Shown piece after piece: positions 35,017-44,541 of a stretch of DNA of 64,000 nt. The translations under genes were made by a program, and so were the position numbers. The stretch's first letter is position 1, and every line of letters begins with the position of its first letter. Source of the stretch: Alkalibacillus aidingensis (GTDB lineage: Bacteria; Bacillota; Bacilli; Bacillales; Alkalibacillaceae); contig NZ_JABXWU010000003.1 of the NCBI RefSeq assembly GCF_014595945.1, positions 1-64,000 on the forward strand, in the 5' to 3' direction. A model generated the notes under the pieces. It did no database searches. It worked only from the letters and a program-made list of their open reading frames with translations, and had not been told where the DNA came from.

Positions 35017-35637
35017 ATGAATCTAAACCCAATTATTTATCATAACCCTCCAGTTGCAGAAGTGACGAGTATTAGTTATCCCAAAATTAGTCCAAAATCT
35101 GTTATTGGAACAGACACCATGATTATAGGTGACATCACAATTGATGATGAAGTGTTTGTGGGATTTAAAAATTTGCTCCGTGCAGATTCGGGATATCCTT
35201 ATCATGTTGGACCATACACAAACATACAAGATAATGTTTTAATGCATGTACATCCAGGTCGAGAACACGTGGTTGTTGATGGTCAGAGATGGGGAGTTTA
35301 CTTAGAAGGTGAGAACAGTGTTTTGCACCATGCTGCTGTTCACGGTCCATTGTTTATTGGTAGAAATACTTTTATTGGACAGCATACCAGTATTTATGAT
35401 GCTATTATTGGAAGAGATTGTGTGATCATGCACAATGCGACGGTGACGAATGGAGTAACGATAGGTGATAATCGATTTGTTGCACCCGGACAATCGGTGT
35501 GGGAACAAGAAGAAGCAGACCAACTCCCACCAGTACCTGAAGAATTCCAAGACTTAAATCAAAAAATTGTTGATCATTATTATCGCCTAGGAAAGTCATA
35601 TGGTCAGAATACACCTTTAGCTTTTACTTTGTCATAG
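35017..35637 (+). CDS. Gamma-class carbonic anhydrase (Cam-like)
   Basis: 206-residue left-handed beta-helix enzyme that interconverts CO2 and bicarbonate; ATG behind AAAAGGAG. It matches the Methanosarcina Cam layout: the metal histidines are seen in NVLMH and SVLHHAAVH, with GPLFIGRNTFIG hexapeptide turns after them and the long VVVDGQRWGVYLEGENS loop before them. No signal peptide, so it is intracellular. Stands alone between terminators. Confidence 0.88.
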   Translation: MNLNPIIYHNPPVAEVTSISYPKISPKSVIGTDTMIIGDITIDDEVFVGFKNLLRADSGYPYHVGPYTNIQDNVLMHVHPGREHVVVDGQRWGVYLEGENSVLHHAAVHGPLFIGRNTFIGQHTSIYDAIIGRDCVIMHNATVTNGVTIGDNRFVAPGQSVWEQEEADQLPPVPEEFQDLNQKIVDHYYRLGKSYGQNTPLAFTLS

Positions 35638-35644
35638 AAATAGC

Positions 35645-35683
35645 AAAGTGACTCAGACATAATTCTTGCTGAGTCACTTTTTT
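35645..35683 (+). terminator. Terminator of the carbonic anhydrase gene
   Basis: AAAGTGACTCAG / CTGAGTCACTTT stem followed by six T. Confidence 0.92.
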
Positions 35684-35761
35684 GTGTGAATGTGATTTTT
35701 TATCAAATTATATAGTTACCACTACCTTTAAACCCCTCATCCTTATGGGACTAAATCACCT

Positions 35762-35800
35762 ACCTGTTGATAGAAGACAACTCTATTAACAGGTTTTTTA
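35762..35800 (+). terminator. Second hairpin terminator in the betA upstream region
   Basis: ACCTGTTGATAG / CTATTAACAGGT twelve-bp stem (one G-T pair) and six T, with no intact gene in front of it. It may be left from a lost gene or be a leader attenuator. The rest of 35801-36208 shows no supportable gene. Confidence 0.6.
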
Positions 35801-36208
35801 TTGAATGAAAAGTGTTCACCCTAAAAACGGTCTACTATTTAACATGTTTGACTAACTTTTATTTTGATAAAAAAAGAATATGGTTGTCGGTTTACAAAAA
35901 CAAAATGCTATGGTAAATTAAAATCGTTAAGAACGTTAAATAAAAATTTAACAAAGTTAATGAAGGAGAGTTGCTTATCAGGTAACGGATTTATCCGTTC
36001 TGGAAAAGTGATGGCATATCAATCCTTATTAACACAGGCTTTGTGGGTGGTTATAGGTAATCAGGATTGAAGGAAATTAGGTTAGGAGTACATAGAACCT
36101 ATGCTTACCCATGCCACCCCCAACCTAAAGATGTGAAATAGATTAAGGAAAAGTTATTAAAAACTATCAAGCTATTAAGCTGTTTTCATTATTGAAGGAG
36201 GAATTCTA

Positions 36209-36280
36209 ATGAATGGTTTCAATATAGTTTTGACCACTTCATTCCATATCAAAATCCAAGGAGGTCTTGAAGATGAATAA
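36209..36280 (+). CDS. Leader peptide overlapping betA
   Basis: 23 codons with a strong binding site (GAAGGAGG). Its stop TAA lies inside ATGAATAA, so it overlaps the betA start and contains the betA ribosome binding site. The layout suggests translational coupling or a regulatory leader peptide. Confidence 0.5.
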   Translation: MNGFNIVLTTSFHIKIQGGLEDE

Positions 36281-37958
36281 ATCTTATGACGTTGTTATTA
36301 TTGGAGGCGGTAGTGCGGGTTCTGTACTCGGAAATCGCTTAAGTGAAGATGGGACTCGTAATGTTCTAGTTCTAGAGGCAGGACGTAGTGATTATCCATG
36401 GGACTTGTTGATTCAAATGCCAGCTGCTTTACCATTCCCCTCAGGGAAGCGTTTATATGACTGGAGATACGAGTCTGACCCAGAACCTTATATGGGTGGA
36501 CGACGTGTTAAGCATGCTCGAGGTAAGGTACTTGGAGGATCAAGTTCAATTAATGGCATGATTTATCAGCGAGGTAACCCAATGGATTATGAGCGTTGGG
36601 GATCTGATGAGGGGATGGAATCATGGGATTTTGCCCATTGTCTTCCGTATTTTAAACGCCTGGAAACTGCTTTAGCGGCGGATCCAGATGATGAACTGCG
36701 TGGCCATGATGGTCCACTAAAATTAGAACGCGGACCAGCTAAAAATCCTTTATTCCAGGCCTTTTTTGATGCAGCGGTTGAGGCAGGTTACTCTCGAACT
36801 CCTGATGTAAATGGTTATCGACAAGAGGGCTTCGGTCCGTTTGATAAACACGTGTATAAAGGAAGGCGTTTGTCAGCATCACGTGCCTATCTGCGTCCAG
36901 CTATGAAACGTCCGAACCTTACAGTGAAAACACGTGCCTTTGTGACAAGTATTGATTTCGATGGTAAGCGAGCTAAGGGTGTGACCTTTCAACGCAATGG
37001 GAAGACACATCATGTTGATGCTGGTGAAGTTATCCTATCAGGTGGAGCAATTAATACGCCACAGCTTCTTCAACTCTCAGGTGTAGGTGATGCGGATCAT
37101 TTGCTTTCACTTGGCATTAAACCAGTGGTTGATCTTCCTGGAGTAGGTGAAAACCTTCAAGACCACCTTGAAACATATATTCAATACTCATGTCCCAAAC
37201 CAGTTTCTGAACAACCAAACTTAAATAAAGCACGTATGCCTTGGATCGGTTTGCAGTGGTTACTTGGACGTAAAGGACCTGCAGCAACTAACCATTTCGA
37301 AGGTGGAGGATTTGTTCGTTCTAACGAGGATGTCGAGTATCCTAACTTGATGTTCCACTTCCTTCCGGTAGCAGTAAGGTACGATGGACAAAAAGCAGAT
37401 ACTGATCACGGATTCCAGGTACATGTTGGACCTATGTACTCTGATGCTCGTGGGTCATTAAAGATTCGTTCTAAGGACCCTAAAGAACATCCAAGTATGG
37501 TCTATAATTATCTTTCTACGGAACAGGATCGTCGCGAGTGGGTTGAAGCCGTGCGTATTTCACGAGAAATCATGTCTCAGCCAGCTATGAAACCTTATAA
37601 CTCAGGTGAAATTTCACCAGGTCCTTCTGTTAAAACTGACGAAGAGATTCTGGATTGGGTAGCCAAAGATGCAGAGACAGCTCTTCATCCGTCATGTACA
37701 GCAAAAATGGGACCAACTTCTGACCCTATGGCAGTTGTCGACCCAGAAACGATGAAGGTTCATGGTCTTGACAACGTACGAGTGGTCGATGCTTCTGCTA
37801 TGCCTTATGTCACGAACGGAAATATTCACGCACCCGTGTTAATGCTCGCAGAAAAGGCAGCAGACTTGATTCTTGGAAAAGAACCCCTTAAGCCGATTCA
37901 TGCCGATTATTATCGTCATAGAGTAGATCCAGCTGATGCTGGTACAGTAAAGAAATAA
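36273..37958 (+). CDS. betA: Choline dehydrogenase (GMC oxidoreductase)
   Basis: FAD enzyme oxidising choline towards glycine betaine, an osmoprotectant. 561 residues from the ATG at 36273 behind AAGGAGG. Rossmann FAD motif [18 protein letters not shown] at the start, GMC signatures ([38 protein letters not shown]), and the catalytic His-containing [11 protein letters not shown] near residue 465. No betB or choline transporter is adjacent. Fits a salt-adapted host. Confidence 0.9.
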   Translation: MNKSYDVVIIGGGSAGSVLGNRLSEDGTRNVLVLEAGRSDYPWDLLIQMPAALPFPSGKRLYDWRYESDPEPYMGGRRVKHARGKVLGGSSSINGMIYQRGNPMDYERWGSDEGMESWDFAHCLPYFKRLETALAADPDDELRGHDGPLKLERGPAKNPLFQAFFDAAVEAGYSRTPDVNGYRQEGFGPFDKHVYKGRRLSASRAYLRPAMKRPNLTVKTRAFVTSIDFDGKRAKGVTFQRNGKTHHVDAGEVILSGGAINTPQLLQLSGVGDADHLLSLGIKPVVDLPGVGENLQDHLETYIQYSCPKPVSEQPNLNKARMPWIGLQWLLGRKGPAATNHFEGGGFVRSNEDVEYPNLMFHFLPVAVRYDGQKADTDHGFQVHVGPMYSDARGSLKIRSKDPKEHPSMVYNYLSTEQDRREWVEAVRISREIMSQPAMKPYNSGEISPGPSVKTDEEILDWVAKDAETALHPSCTAKMGPTSDPMAVVDPETMKVHGLDNVRVVDASAMPYVTNGNIHAPVLMLAEKAADLILGKEPLKPIHADYYRHRVDPADAGTVKK

Positions 37959-38005
37959 GAAAATAATAGCTTTTTAAGAAGCCTTATAAGTTATAAATAT
38001 TAAAT

Positions 38006-38033
38006 AAAGCCTGCAGACTAAACTGCAGGCTTT
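38006..38033 (+). terminator. Terminator of betA
   Basis: AAAGCCTGCAG / CTGCAGGCTTT stem. Its T-run is cut short because the next sequence is a gene fragment. Confidence 0.7.
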
Positions 38034-38204
38034 AGCCCAGATGACCCAGAAAGCGCTGCAGAAGCAATTAAGCAAGGTATTCCGCTAGGTAGATTTGGCA
38101 CTCCAAAAGATGTAGCAGAAGTTGTTCTATTCTTAGCCTCTGATAAGTCTCCATTTGTAACTGGATCGCTTTATAATGTCGATGGTGGTATGCAGGCAGA
38201 TTAA
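38031..38204 (+). pseudogene. C-terminal fragment of a short-chain dehydrogenase
   Basis: 57 codons, [16 protein letters not shown].. [20 protein letters not shown].. [15 protein letters not shown], then TAA: the characteristic end of SDR/3-oxoacyl-ACP-reductase-type enzymes. The N-terminal three quarters are missing and the fragment joins the betA terminator directly. Confidence 0.88.
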
Positions 38205-38238
38205 TTAATTTAAGGAAAATAAAACTCCATTTAAATTG

Positions 38239-38275
38239 TAAAACCGTTCTTTTCACTATTAGAAAAGGACGGTTA
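38239..38275 (+). terminator. Terminator after the SDR fragment
   Basis: AACCGT..CTTTTC / GAAAA..ACGGTT hairpin followed by ATTTATTT. Confidence 0.6.
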
Positions 38276-38434
38276 TTTATTTGGTCGAGGTTATTGAGTT
38301 ATAAGATTGGTAGTTTTTATTCCCGATATGCCCACACAAAAGGTGTTTTAATAAGGTATTTTATCTAATCATTTTTATATTCCTCAATAACCTGCTACAC
38401 TAAGGTTAAAAAGGTTACAAGAAGGAGTAATCCT

Positions 38435-39574
38435 ATGTCTAAAATGGATATTTTTAATTTAGAAGAAACGCTGAAAGAATATAAAACTGAGAATAATGAA
38501 GCAGACTTAAATGAGATTGTTGATCAATTTAAAGGTAATCAGTTTGAAAATGTTCTAGCTAAAACAGATGAGTATCGCAAGAAGCATGAGCCTGATGAAG
38601 TTTTAAAAAAGGTCTTATTATTACTTGATGCTACTTGTTATGCGCAAATGGATGATAACGAAAAGGCTGCTGAAATCATTAATAGCTTGTATCAAGGTTC
38701 ACATGACCAGTCGATTGATGATTTAATTTTATTTGGGAACATTGCTTTTATGTGTGATCTTAAGCTGTCTAGAAGAATAATGTCAGATGCGGTGAAACAA
38801 ATGGAGGAAGAGGAATCGTATGATCAAGTAGAAGCGGCTCGTGCTTACTTAGTATTAGGTGAGGCTGAAGAGAATTTAGAGAAGTTTAAACGGGCAATCA
38901 AGTACTATAAACAAGGTTTAGCTCATTTCCAACAGGCAGAAGGACCTTACGAAGAAATGGTTCTATTTCTAAACTTTAAACTTGGTGCACTTCATTCTCA
39001 GATTAATGAATTAGACGAGGCGATTAACTATTTGGAACAAACGATTGAAATGGCCGATGAATCGAATCAGGAAGTGAAGATTAATAGCTTAGTCAGTATG
39101 GCGAAGATGTATGGAAATAAAGATCAATATGAAAAAGCGATTAATTATTTACATGAAGCCATTCCGATGCTAGAGGATTCCTCTTTATCCGGAAAGTTTG
39201 TACATGCTGAGGCTTGTACGGAAATGGCCTATAATTACTTTGCTCAGTCTAAACCTGATGAAGCTGTTCCATATTATGAAAAAGCGATCGACATTCATTT
39301 AAATAATCCTAATTTTTCTTATCGTGAGCTAGGTATGATCTATATGCAGTACGCCTATTGCTTGGAGAATCAAGAGCAATCAGACAAGGTAGCAGCAGGG
39401 AAAAATTATGAAAAGGCAATTGAGCAACTTGAGCAAACTGAGGATTATGAGCTATTGGAAAATGCCCTAGGAGACACGATTGCTTTCTTTGAAAGTACGG
39501 GGAATCAGAAGAAGAAGCGTTTCTATGAAAATAAATTCGTTAAACTGACGAATGAAAAAGCACGGATGCAGTAA
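38435..39574 (+). CDS. Tetratricopeptide repeat protein
   Basis: 379 residues, ATG behind AGAAGGAG. At least six TPR-like helical pairs (ARAYLVLGEAEENLEKFKRA, ..FKLGALHSQINELDEAINYL, ..MAKMYGNKDQYEKAINYLHE, ..MAYNYFAQSKPDEAVPYYEKA). Very acidic. No enzymatic domain or DNA-binding part is seen, so it is a protein-interaction scaffold rather than a Rap-type phosphatase. Confidence 0.85.
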   Translation: MSKMDIFNLEETLKEYKTENNEADLNEIVDQFKGNQFENVLAKTDEYRKKHEPDEVLKKVLLLLDATCYAQMDDNEKAAEIINSLYQGSHDQSIDDLILFGNIAFMCDLKLSRRIMSDAVKQMEEEESYDQVEAARAYLVLGEAEENLEKFKRAIKYYKQGLAHFQQAEGPYEEMVLFLNFKLGALHSQINELDEAINYLEQTIEMADESNQEVKINSLVSMAKMYGNKDQYEKAINYLHEAIPMLEDSSLSGKFVHAEACTEMAYNYFAQSKPDEAVPYYEKAIDIHLNNPNFSYRELGMIYMQYAYCLENQEQSDKVAAGKNYEKAIEQLEQTEDYELLENALGDTIAFFESTGNQKKKRFYENKFVKLTNEKARMQ

Positions 39575-39612
39575 TAACCTATAAACCTATAACACTAATT
39601 ATGTTGAAGAGT

Positions 39613-39653
39613 CCTCACAAATGTTGGTTCAACCAGTTTGTGAGGGTTTATTT
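39613..39653 (+). terminator. Terminator of the TPR gene
   Basis: CCTCACAAA / TTTGTGAGG stem followed by GTTTATTT. Confidence 0.8.
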
Positions 39654-39759
39654 GTCAGACTGTAAGAGACTTCTCAATTATTATCTTTAGTTGTGATTAA
39701 TATCACATTATGTCATGCCCATCCCTTTTATAATAGGAGTAAAAAGAGTGGGTGGGAAA

Positions 39760-40152
39760 ATGAATCAGAATCAATCACTTTATGATGAAATAGGTGGGCA
39801 AGAGACGGTCAATCAGCTTGTTGACGAGTTTTATCCACGTGTATATGAAGATGAGGAGTTAAAGCCACTGTTTGAAGGAAACGACATTGAAGAAATTAAG
39901 CGTAAGCAACGGATGTTTTTACCCCAATTTTTAGGTGGGCCAACTTTTTATAGTGATGAGTTTGGACCACCTGCAATGCCATCTCGACACCAAACTTTTG
40001 AAATCACGCTCAAACAGGCTGAATGTTGGTTGAATTGTATGAAAGAAGCGTTAAAAGCAATCGATCTGTACGATACTCCGGCTGGACAGGAGTTTTATGA
40101 AAAGTTAACTAAAGTTGCACCTTTGATGGTTAGCCGCCAGGAGACAAATTAA
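39760..40152 (+). CDS. Truncated hemoglobin, group II (TrHbO)
   Basis: 130 residues from the ATG at 39760; the longer frame to 39715 lacks a binding site. 2-over-2 globin with Tyr B10 (Y25 in DEFYPRVY), proximal His F8 (H77 in SRHQTFE) and Trp G8 (W90 in ECWLNCM), the group II set. Binds heme and oxygen or detoxifies NO and peroxide; in Bacillus the homologue is YjbI. Confidence 0.92.
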   Translation: MNQNQSLYDEIGGQETVNQLVDEFYPRVYEDEELKPLFEGNDIEEIKRKQRMFLPQFLGGPTFYSDEFGPPAMPSRHQTFEITLKQAECWLNCMKEALKAIDLYDTPAGQEFYEKLTKVAPLMVSRQETN

Positions 40153-40162
40153 TATGAATAGT

Positions 40163-40207
40163 TACCTGTCTTTCTCTACTTTTGTAGAAAGAGACAGGTA
40201 TTTTTTT
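40163..40207 (+). terminator. Terminator of the hemoglobin gene
   Basis: TACCTGTCTTTCTCTAC / GTAGAAAGAGACAGGTA stem with seven T. Confidence 0.95.
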
Positions 40208-40305
40208 GCCTCTTTAATCTATATGTTAGATTATAAGAATGGTTACGATATATGCTAAAATGAAGGAATGTATTTATAATCAACATCACATAGGAGTGGA
40301 ACAAC

Positions 40306-41496
40306 TTGAATAAAAAAGATATTGCCAATATACGCAAACAATTTAAAGTGAATAATGATTTGTTAAACATACATGAGATTTTTAATGTCTATATCATGAA
40401 AGAATCAAGCGAAATTTATCATCATCAAAGTATGTCGTTTGATTTTATGGAAGAAGAACAGCAAGAGTTATTTATGAATAATTTCAAAAAGGTGTTAACC
40501 GGACAGTTAGATCAGAAGTTGTTTGAATTAAAATTCCAACGTGATGTAGAAGATAATAGTCAGCTCATTCTTCATCAAGGGTTATTGACTCAGGACACTG
40601 AGGAATGGAAGGGTCAAATGCTGCGTCTTGTTGAGAAGATGCTAAAGGATAAACAATATGAGATGGATGTAGTTGTGAGCTTTATTCGCGGGGAATATAT
40701 GAAGCCTACCAAGCCACGTAATGAAGAAGCAGAAGAGAGTGAGCGTGATACGGTTTATACTCATCCATTCATTTTGTGTAGTGTAAATAAAACACAAGAC
40801 CCGAAAAAGGAACTACTGTTTGACTATGTGCAAAAGGAGTTTAAATACAATATTGTCGTCGATCCAGTTATTAACCTTAAAGCTCCAATATCAGGATTTT
40901 TGTTCCCTTGTTTTACGGAAAATGCAGCCGATGTTAATCACGTGCTTTATTCTGCTGGGAAAGCCAATGAACCGGATTATTATTTCATCGAGCAAGTTCT
41001 GAATGCTGAAGAAATGATGACAGCTCAAGAGGATAAAATTGTGTTTGAAGAAGTGATGAGGAAAGTGGCTGGTGACCAAATTAACACGACGACACTTTCT
41101 AATGTATATGAGGAAATCAATCGAACGGTAGAGGAAAACGAAGAGGAAGAAATCCCTAAGTTGGACTATAAAGATGTGGAAAAAGTACTGAAAAGTAGTG
41201 GGGTAAAAGAAGCTGAACCTGAAAAAGTGCAAGAAGCGTTCAAAACCGTGATTAATGATGAATCTTATGAACTAAAAGCGAGTAATATTGTGCCTAAGTA
41301 CAATTCTAAATCAATCAAAATTAAGACCAAAGTAGCTGACATCGCGGTCAGTCCACAAGATTTAAAGTATGTACGCCAAACTCAGTTAGGTGGAAAGTTA
41401 TGCCTTATGATTGAAGTAGAAGAAAATACTGTGATTGAAGGATTTGAAATGATTCCTGAGGCTTTAGTGCAAAAAGCTAAAGATCATGAAGAATGA
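40306..41496 (+). CDS. DUF4317 family protein
   Basis: 396 residues, TTG start behind AGGAGTGG. Starts with the family-like MNKKDIANIRKQFKVNNDLL and contains GEYMKPTK and the RDTVYTHPFILCSVNKTQDPK region. A soluble acidic protein common in Firmicutes, function unknown. Single-gene unit with its own terminator. Confidence 0.88.
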   Translation: MNKKDIANIRKQFKVNNDLLNIHEIFNVYIMKESSEIYHHQSMSFDFMEEEQQELFMNNFKKVLTGQLDQKLFELKFQRDVEDNSQLILHQGLLTQDTEEWKGQMLRLVEKMLKDKQYEMDVVVSFIRGEYMKPTKPRNEEAEESERDTVYTHPFILCSVNKTQDPKKELLFDYVQKEFKYNIVVDPVINLKAPISGFLFPCFTENAADVNHVLYSAGKANEPDYYFIEQVLNAEEMMTAQEDKIVFEEVMRKVAGDQINTTTLSNVYEEINRTVEENEEEEIPKLDYKDVEKVLKSSGVKEAEPEKVQEAFKTVINDESYELKASNIVPKYNSKSIKIKTKVADIAVSPQDLKYVRQTQLGGKLCLMIEVEENTVIEGFEMIPEALVQKAKDHEE

Positions 41497-41526
41497 TCGT
41501 TTAAAAATGAATGATTATGAAATATT

Positions 41527-41566
41527 AATGGGAGGTAATTTTTTATAAGATTACCTCCCATTTTAT
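41527..41566. terminator. Bidirectional terminator
   Basis: AATGGGAGGTAAT / ATTACCTCCCATT stem, T-rich on both sides, between converging genes. Confidence 0.9.
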
Positions 41567-41594
41567 ATGTCCAAGATTTTTCGTTTAAACCTAT

Positions 41595-43022
41595 TTAAAA
41601 CATCAATACGGCAAACACAGTAGTAACCAGCAAGCCAATTACGACAGGTATGAAGCTTTTTCTTACGAGTTCTATGACAGATATTTTAGCGAAACCAGCA
41701 ATGGCGATGATTGGTGACCATGCTACAAGTGTGCCACCACCTACCCAAATAGCACCGACTTGGCCGATAGAGGCTAGTGTTGTTGGGTCGATTGCAGTTG
41801 ATGCAGCTAGTGCTTCAGATAATGAACCGATTAATGGTAGAGCAGAGAAGCCAGATCCGTCAAGTCCTGAAACCATACCTAAAATTAATACACCTAATGC
41901 CGTGAATAAAGCGTTATCCGGAATAAACGCCTGACCTTCTTGAACTAAGTCGAATAAGAAAGAAGGTGTTGTTTCTGGGTCTGTATTAAGAATTTGTCCT
42001 GCAAGCTCTCCACTGCCAATAAAGAAGAATGCTGCAACGGGAATGACAAGCCCCATAACTTTAAAGGCGAAGACAAACCCACTAACAATGTGGTCGCTAA
42101 CTTCTTGTAATGTCTTCTTATAGTCACGGAATAGTGACATGAGAATAATTAAGATAATCGCTGTACCACCAACAAGAGCCGAACCAGCGCCGTCTTCAAT
42201 AGCTGGCACGAAGTCAGTGAATGTTGCAACAACGACATACGTAACAATGACTAAGAAGATGGCAGGGACGAGAAAAGCGAATACTGGGCTGTATTTACCT
42301 TTCTTTACGTTAGTGTCATCTACTCTAATATTTAAGTCGTCATCTCCACTTTCTTCCCATTCGGTGAGGTTTTCTTTAGCTGGCTTTTTAATATGTTTGC
42401 GAATCATAAAGTAAGCAATTGTTAGTGACACTGCCCCAGCAACAAGAGATAAGATCAATGTTTGCTCGCCAATAGCACTTGCTTCTAGTGCACTGCTACT
42501 TGATGCCGTCAATTCTGGGGCAACTTTTAAGATGAAGTCAGATGATAGTGCCATTCCGTGACCAGCTAGGGAAATAGAAATTGCCGCTCCAATTGGTGGA
42601 AGTCCTGCTTTAATAGCAACCGGAATGAGTAATGCCCCAATTAAAGGTGCTGCTGGTGCTGGCCAGAAGAATAGTGATAAAAAGTATGTTACGACAACAA
42701 GGATCCAAAATGACAGTGTACCAGTGCTCATAATCTTCTGGAATGGTTGGATCATTTGTTCATCTGCACCGATCGACTGTATAGAGCGTAAGAGAGTTGT
42801 CATAATCGCTATAATTAAAAAGATGTTAAACAGCTCAGTCGCAGCTGTTAAGTTCGCATTGAAAATTGCTTGAACCCCGTCAAGGAAAGACCCTGTATAG
42901 GTCCAAGCAACGAAAAATGCCATGATCAATGCTGGGACGACCACGTTTTGTCTAAACAACATTGTTAAAATGATCAATAATGTCCCGATCAGATATAGCC
43001 AATGAGCCATAGTTAGTTCCAT
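41595..43022 (-). CDS. Ion transporter superfamily permease
   Basis: 475 residues from the ATG at 43022 behind AAGGAG; the frame further upstream is not needed. About 11-12 spans with re-entrant-like loops (FFWPAPAAPLIGALLIPVAI, LDGSGFSALPLIGSLSEAL), like GntP/DcuC-type carriers of organic anions, and an acidic cytosolic loop (EESGDDDLNIRVDD). Substrate unknown. Confidence 0.7.
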   Translation of the reverse strand: MELTMAHWLYLIGTLLIILTMLFRQNVVVPALIMAFFVAWTYTGSFLDGVQAIFNANLTAATELFNIFLIIAIMTTLLRSIQSIGADEQMIQPFQKIMSTGTLSFWILVVVTYFLSLFFWPAPAAPLIGALLIPVAIKAGLPPIGAAISISLAGHGMALSSDFILKVAPELTASSSSALEASAIGEQTLILSLVAGAVSLTIAYFMIRKHIKKPAKENLTEWEESGDDDLNIRVDDTNVKKGKYSPVFAFLVPAIFLVIVTYVVVATFTDFVPAIEDGAGSALVGGTAIILIILMSLFRDYKKTLQEVSDHIVSGFVFAFKVMGLVIPVAAFFFIGSGELAGQILNTDPETTPSFLFDLVQEGQAFIPDNALFTALGVLILGMVSGLDGSGFSALPLIGSLSEALAASTAIDPTTLASIGQVGAIWVGGGTLVAWSPIIAIAGFAKISVIELVRKSFIPVVIGLLVTTVFAVLMF

Positions 43023-43212
43023 GTACGCTAACTCCTTTTTCTCGGAATGTAGAAATCTGTGGTTATTCTTATGTAGACTTTTGGGCAAGTGTGACAGATG
43101 AGGTGTTTAGTCAGAGAATTCGCGTTCACCGGATTCCTTACTCGTTTCTCTGAGGTATAAGAATAAAACACTCTTTCTTGAGCCATTTTATGTAGTAAAT
43201 ATAGGAGTTGAG

Positions 43213-43473
43213 ATGATGAATTTATGTCCTTTATGTAATGGTTTAGCGAAGGTTTCTATAGAGTGTTCAAAATGTCATTCAAACCTGGATGATCATGGGA
43301 AATTAACTGATTACTTTGATGATTATAGTGCTTATATGGATATTGATATGGTGAAGATGTTTGATGGGGATCCTAAGTCGTTAGAAAACCATCAATGTTT
43401 ACATTATTTCTATTGTCAAAATTGCCAACATGAAGAGATCAAAGCAATTGATGAGTTAGATTCATTTCAGTAA
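43213..43473 (+). CDS. Small zinc-ribbon protein
   Basis: 86 residues, ATG behind AGGAG. Two CxxC pairs (CPLC, CSKC) at the start and CLHYFYCQNC near the end could bind one or two zinc ions. First gene of a rightward cluster reaching 45171. Function unknown. Confidence 0.65.
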   Translation: MMNLCPLCNGLAKVSIECSKCHSNLDDHGKLTDYFDDYSAYMDIDMVKMFDGDPKSLENHQCLHYFYCQNCQHEEIKAIDELDSFQ

Positions 43474-43490
43474 ATGGGAGGTGTAATGAA

Positions 43491-43754
43491 ATGGATGTTA
43501 ATGGTGAGATTATTTCAGGACAGTTTGATCAACCAAACAATGAATTTTCGTTAAAAAGAGTTAAACATTTAACGACTGAATCGACACTAAATGAAGCCCA
43601 GATCGATAGTTTGTATCAGTATTTAGAGCGTCACAAATATGAAGATGGTGGACAGGTTATTACGTTATATGACCAAATTCCGTTTCAGTTAGATCAAGAA
43701 GAAATCATGCAATTAATTGATGATCTAAAGCAGGTAAAGTCTTTATATCAATAG
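43491..43754 (+). CDS. Conserved-looking hypothetical protein
   Basis: 87 residues, ATG behind GGGAGG, 17 bp after the zinc-ribbon gene. Beta strand start (DVNGEIISGQF), then two helical segments. No family recognised; its operon place supports it as real. Confidence 0.6.
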   Translation: MDVNGEIISGQFDQPNNEFSLKRVKHLTTESTLNEAQIDSLYQYLERHKYEDGGQVITLYDQIPFQLDQEEIMQLIDDLKQVKSLYQ

Positions 43755-43781
43755 TGGTTTAAAATGACGGGAGAGTTTATA

Positions 43782-44507
43782 ATGACAACATCTAAACAAC
43801 CTGTTATTGGGTTAACTTGTTCAAGTGTTAACCATAATAATATACCGAGTTTTAATATACATAAAAAGCTGGTTGATGTAGTTATCAAAGCAGGAGGAGT
43901 ACCTGTTGTCATTCCAACAGGTAAGCAGGAGATGACGAAAGTGTGGGTTAGTCATTGTGATGGGGTTATCCTAACTGGAGGAGAGGATATCGATCCTAAC
44001 TCTTATGGTGACAATCCATCTCCACAAATTAAGAAGACGAATAAGAAGCGTGATCAAACTGAGATGGAACTAGTAAGGCAAGCAATGAACCAGAAGAAGC
44101 CAATTCTAGGTCTTTGCCGAGGGGCGATGATCTTAAATGTGGGCTTAGGTGGTTCGGTTATTCAAGATATTGAAACGAACATTCCCAATGCTATCAATCA
44201 TTATCAGCAAGCTGAAAGGCCAGAGCCTACTCATGATATCAGGATTGATCAAACAAGTAGGCTTTATCAAATACTGGGTAGCACCAATTACCAAGTGAAC
44301 AGTTTTCACCATCAGTCTATTGATCAGTTATCTTCGCATCTAAAAAGTGTCGCAGAGGCTCCTGATGGTGTGATTGAAGCAGTTGAAGTAACTGATTTAT
44401 CTTCACCAGTGGTATTGGGAGTTCAATGGCATCCTGAAGAGATGGCTGGTGATGATTTGGCAATGCAACGTCTATTTGATACGTTTGTGATAGAGTGTAA
44501 GAACTGA
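43782..44507 (+). CDS. Gamma-glutamyl-gamma-aminobutyrate hydrolase-like amidotransferase (peptidase C26)
   Basis: 241 residues from the ATG at 43782 behind CGGGAGAG. Class I glutamine-amidotransferase fold with GVILTGGEDIDP, nucleophile Cys in GLCRGAMILNVGLGGSVIQD, and the His-Glu pair in VQWHPEE. The PuuD/C26 group hydrolyses gamma-glutamyl compounds. Followed by a GGCT-like gene, which suggests shared gamma-glutamyl chemistry. Confidence 0.88.
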   Translation: MTTSKQPVIGLTCSSVNHNNIPSFNIHKKLVDVVIKAGGVPVVIPTGKQEMTKVWVSHCDGVILTGGEDIDPNSYGDNPSPQIKKTNKKRDQTEMELVRQAMNQKKPILGLCRGAMILNVGLGGSVIQDIETNIPNAINHYQQAERPEPTHDIRIDQTSRLYQILGSTNYQVNSFHHQSIDQLSSHLKSVAEAPDGVIEAVEVTDLSSPVVLGVQWHPEEMAGDDLAMQRLFDTFVIECKN

Positions 44508-44541
44508 TGCTTTTGAAAATTTAAAATTGGATGTGGTTCTG

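Noticed and set aside
35864-36070. 68-codon frame upstream of betA
   Set aside because: No ribosome binding site, biased composition and no recognisable domain; treated as intergenic.
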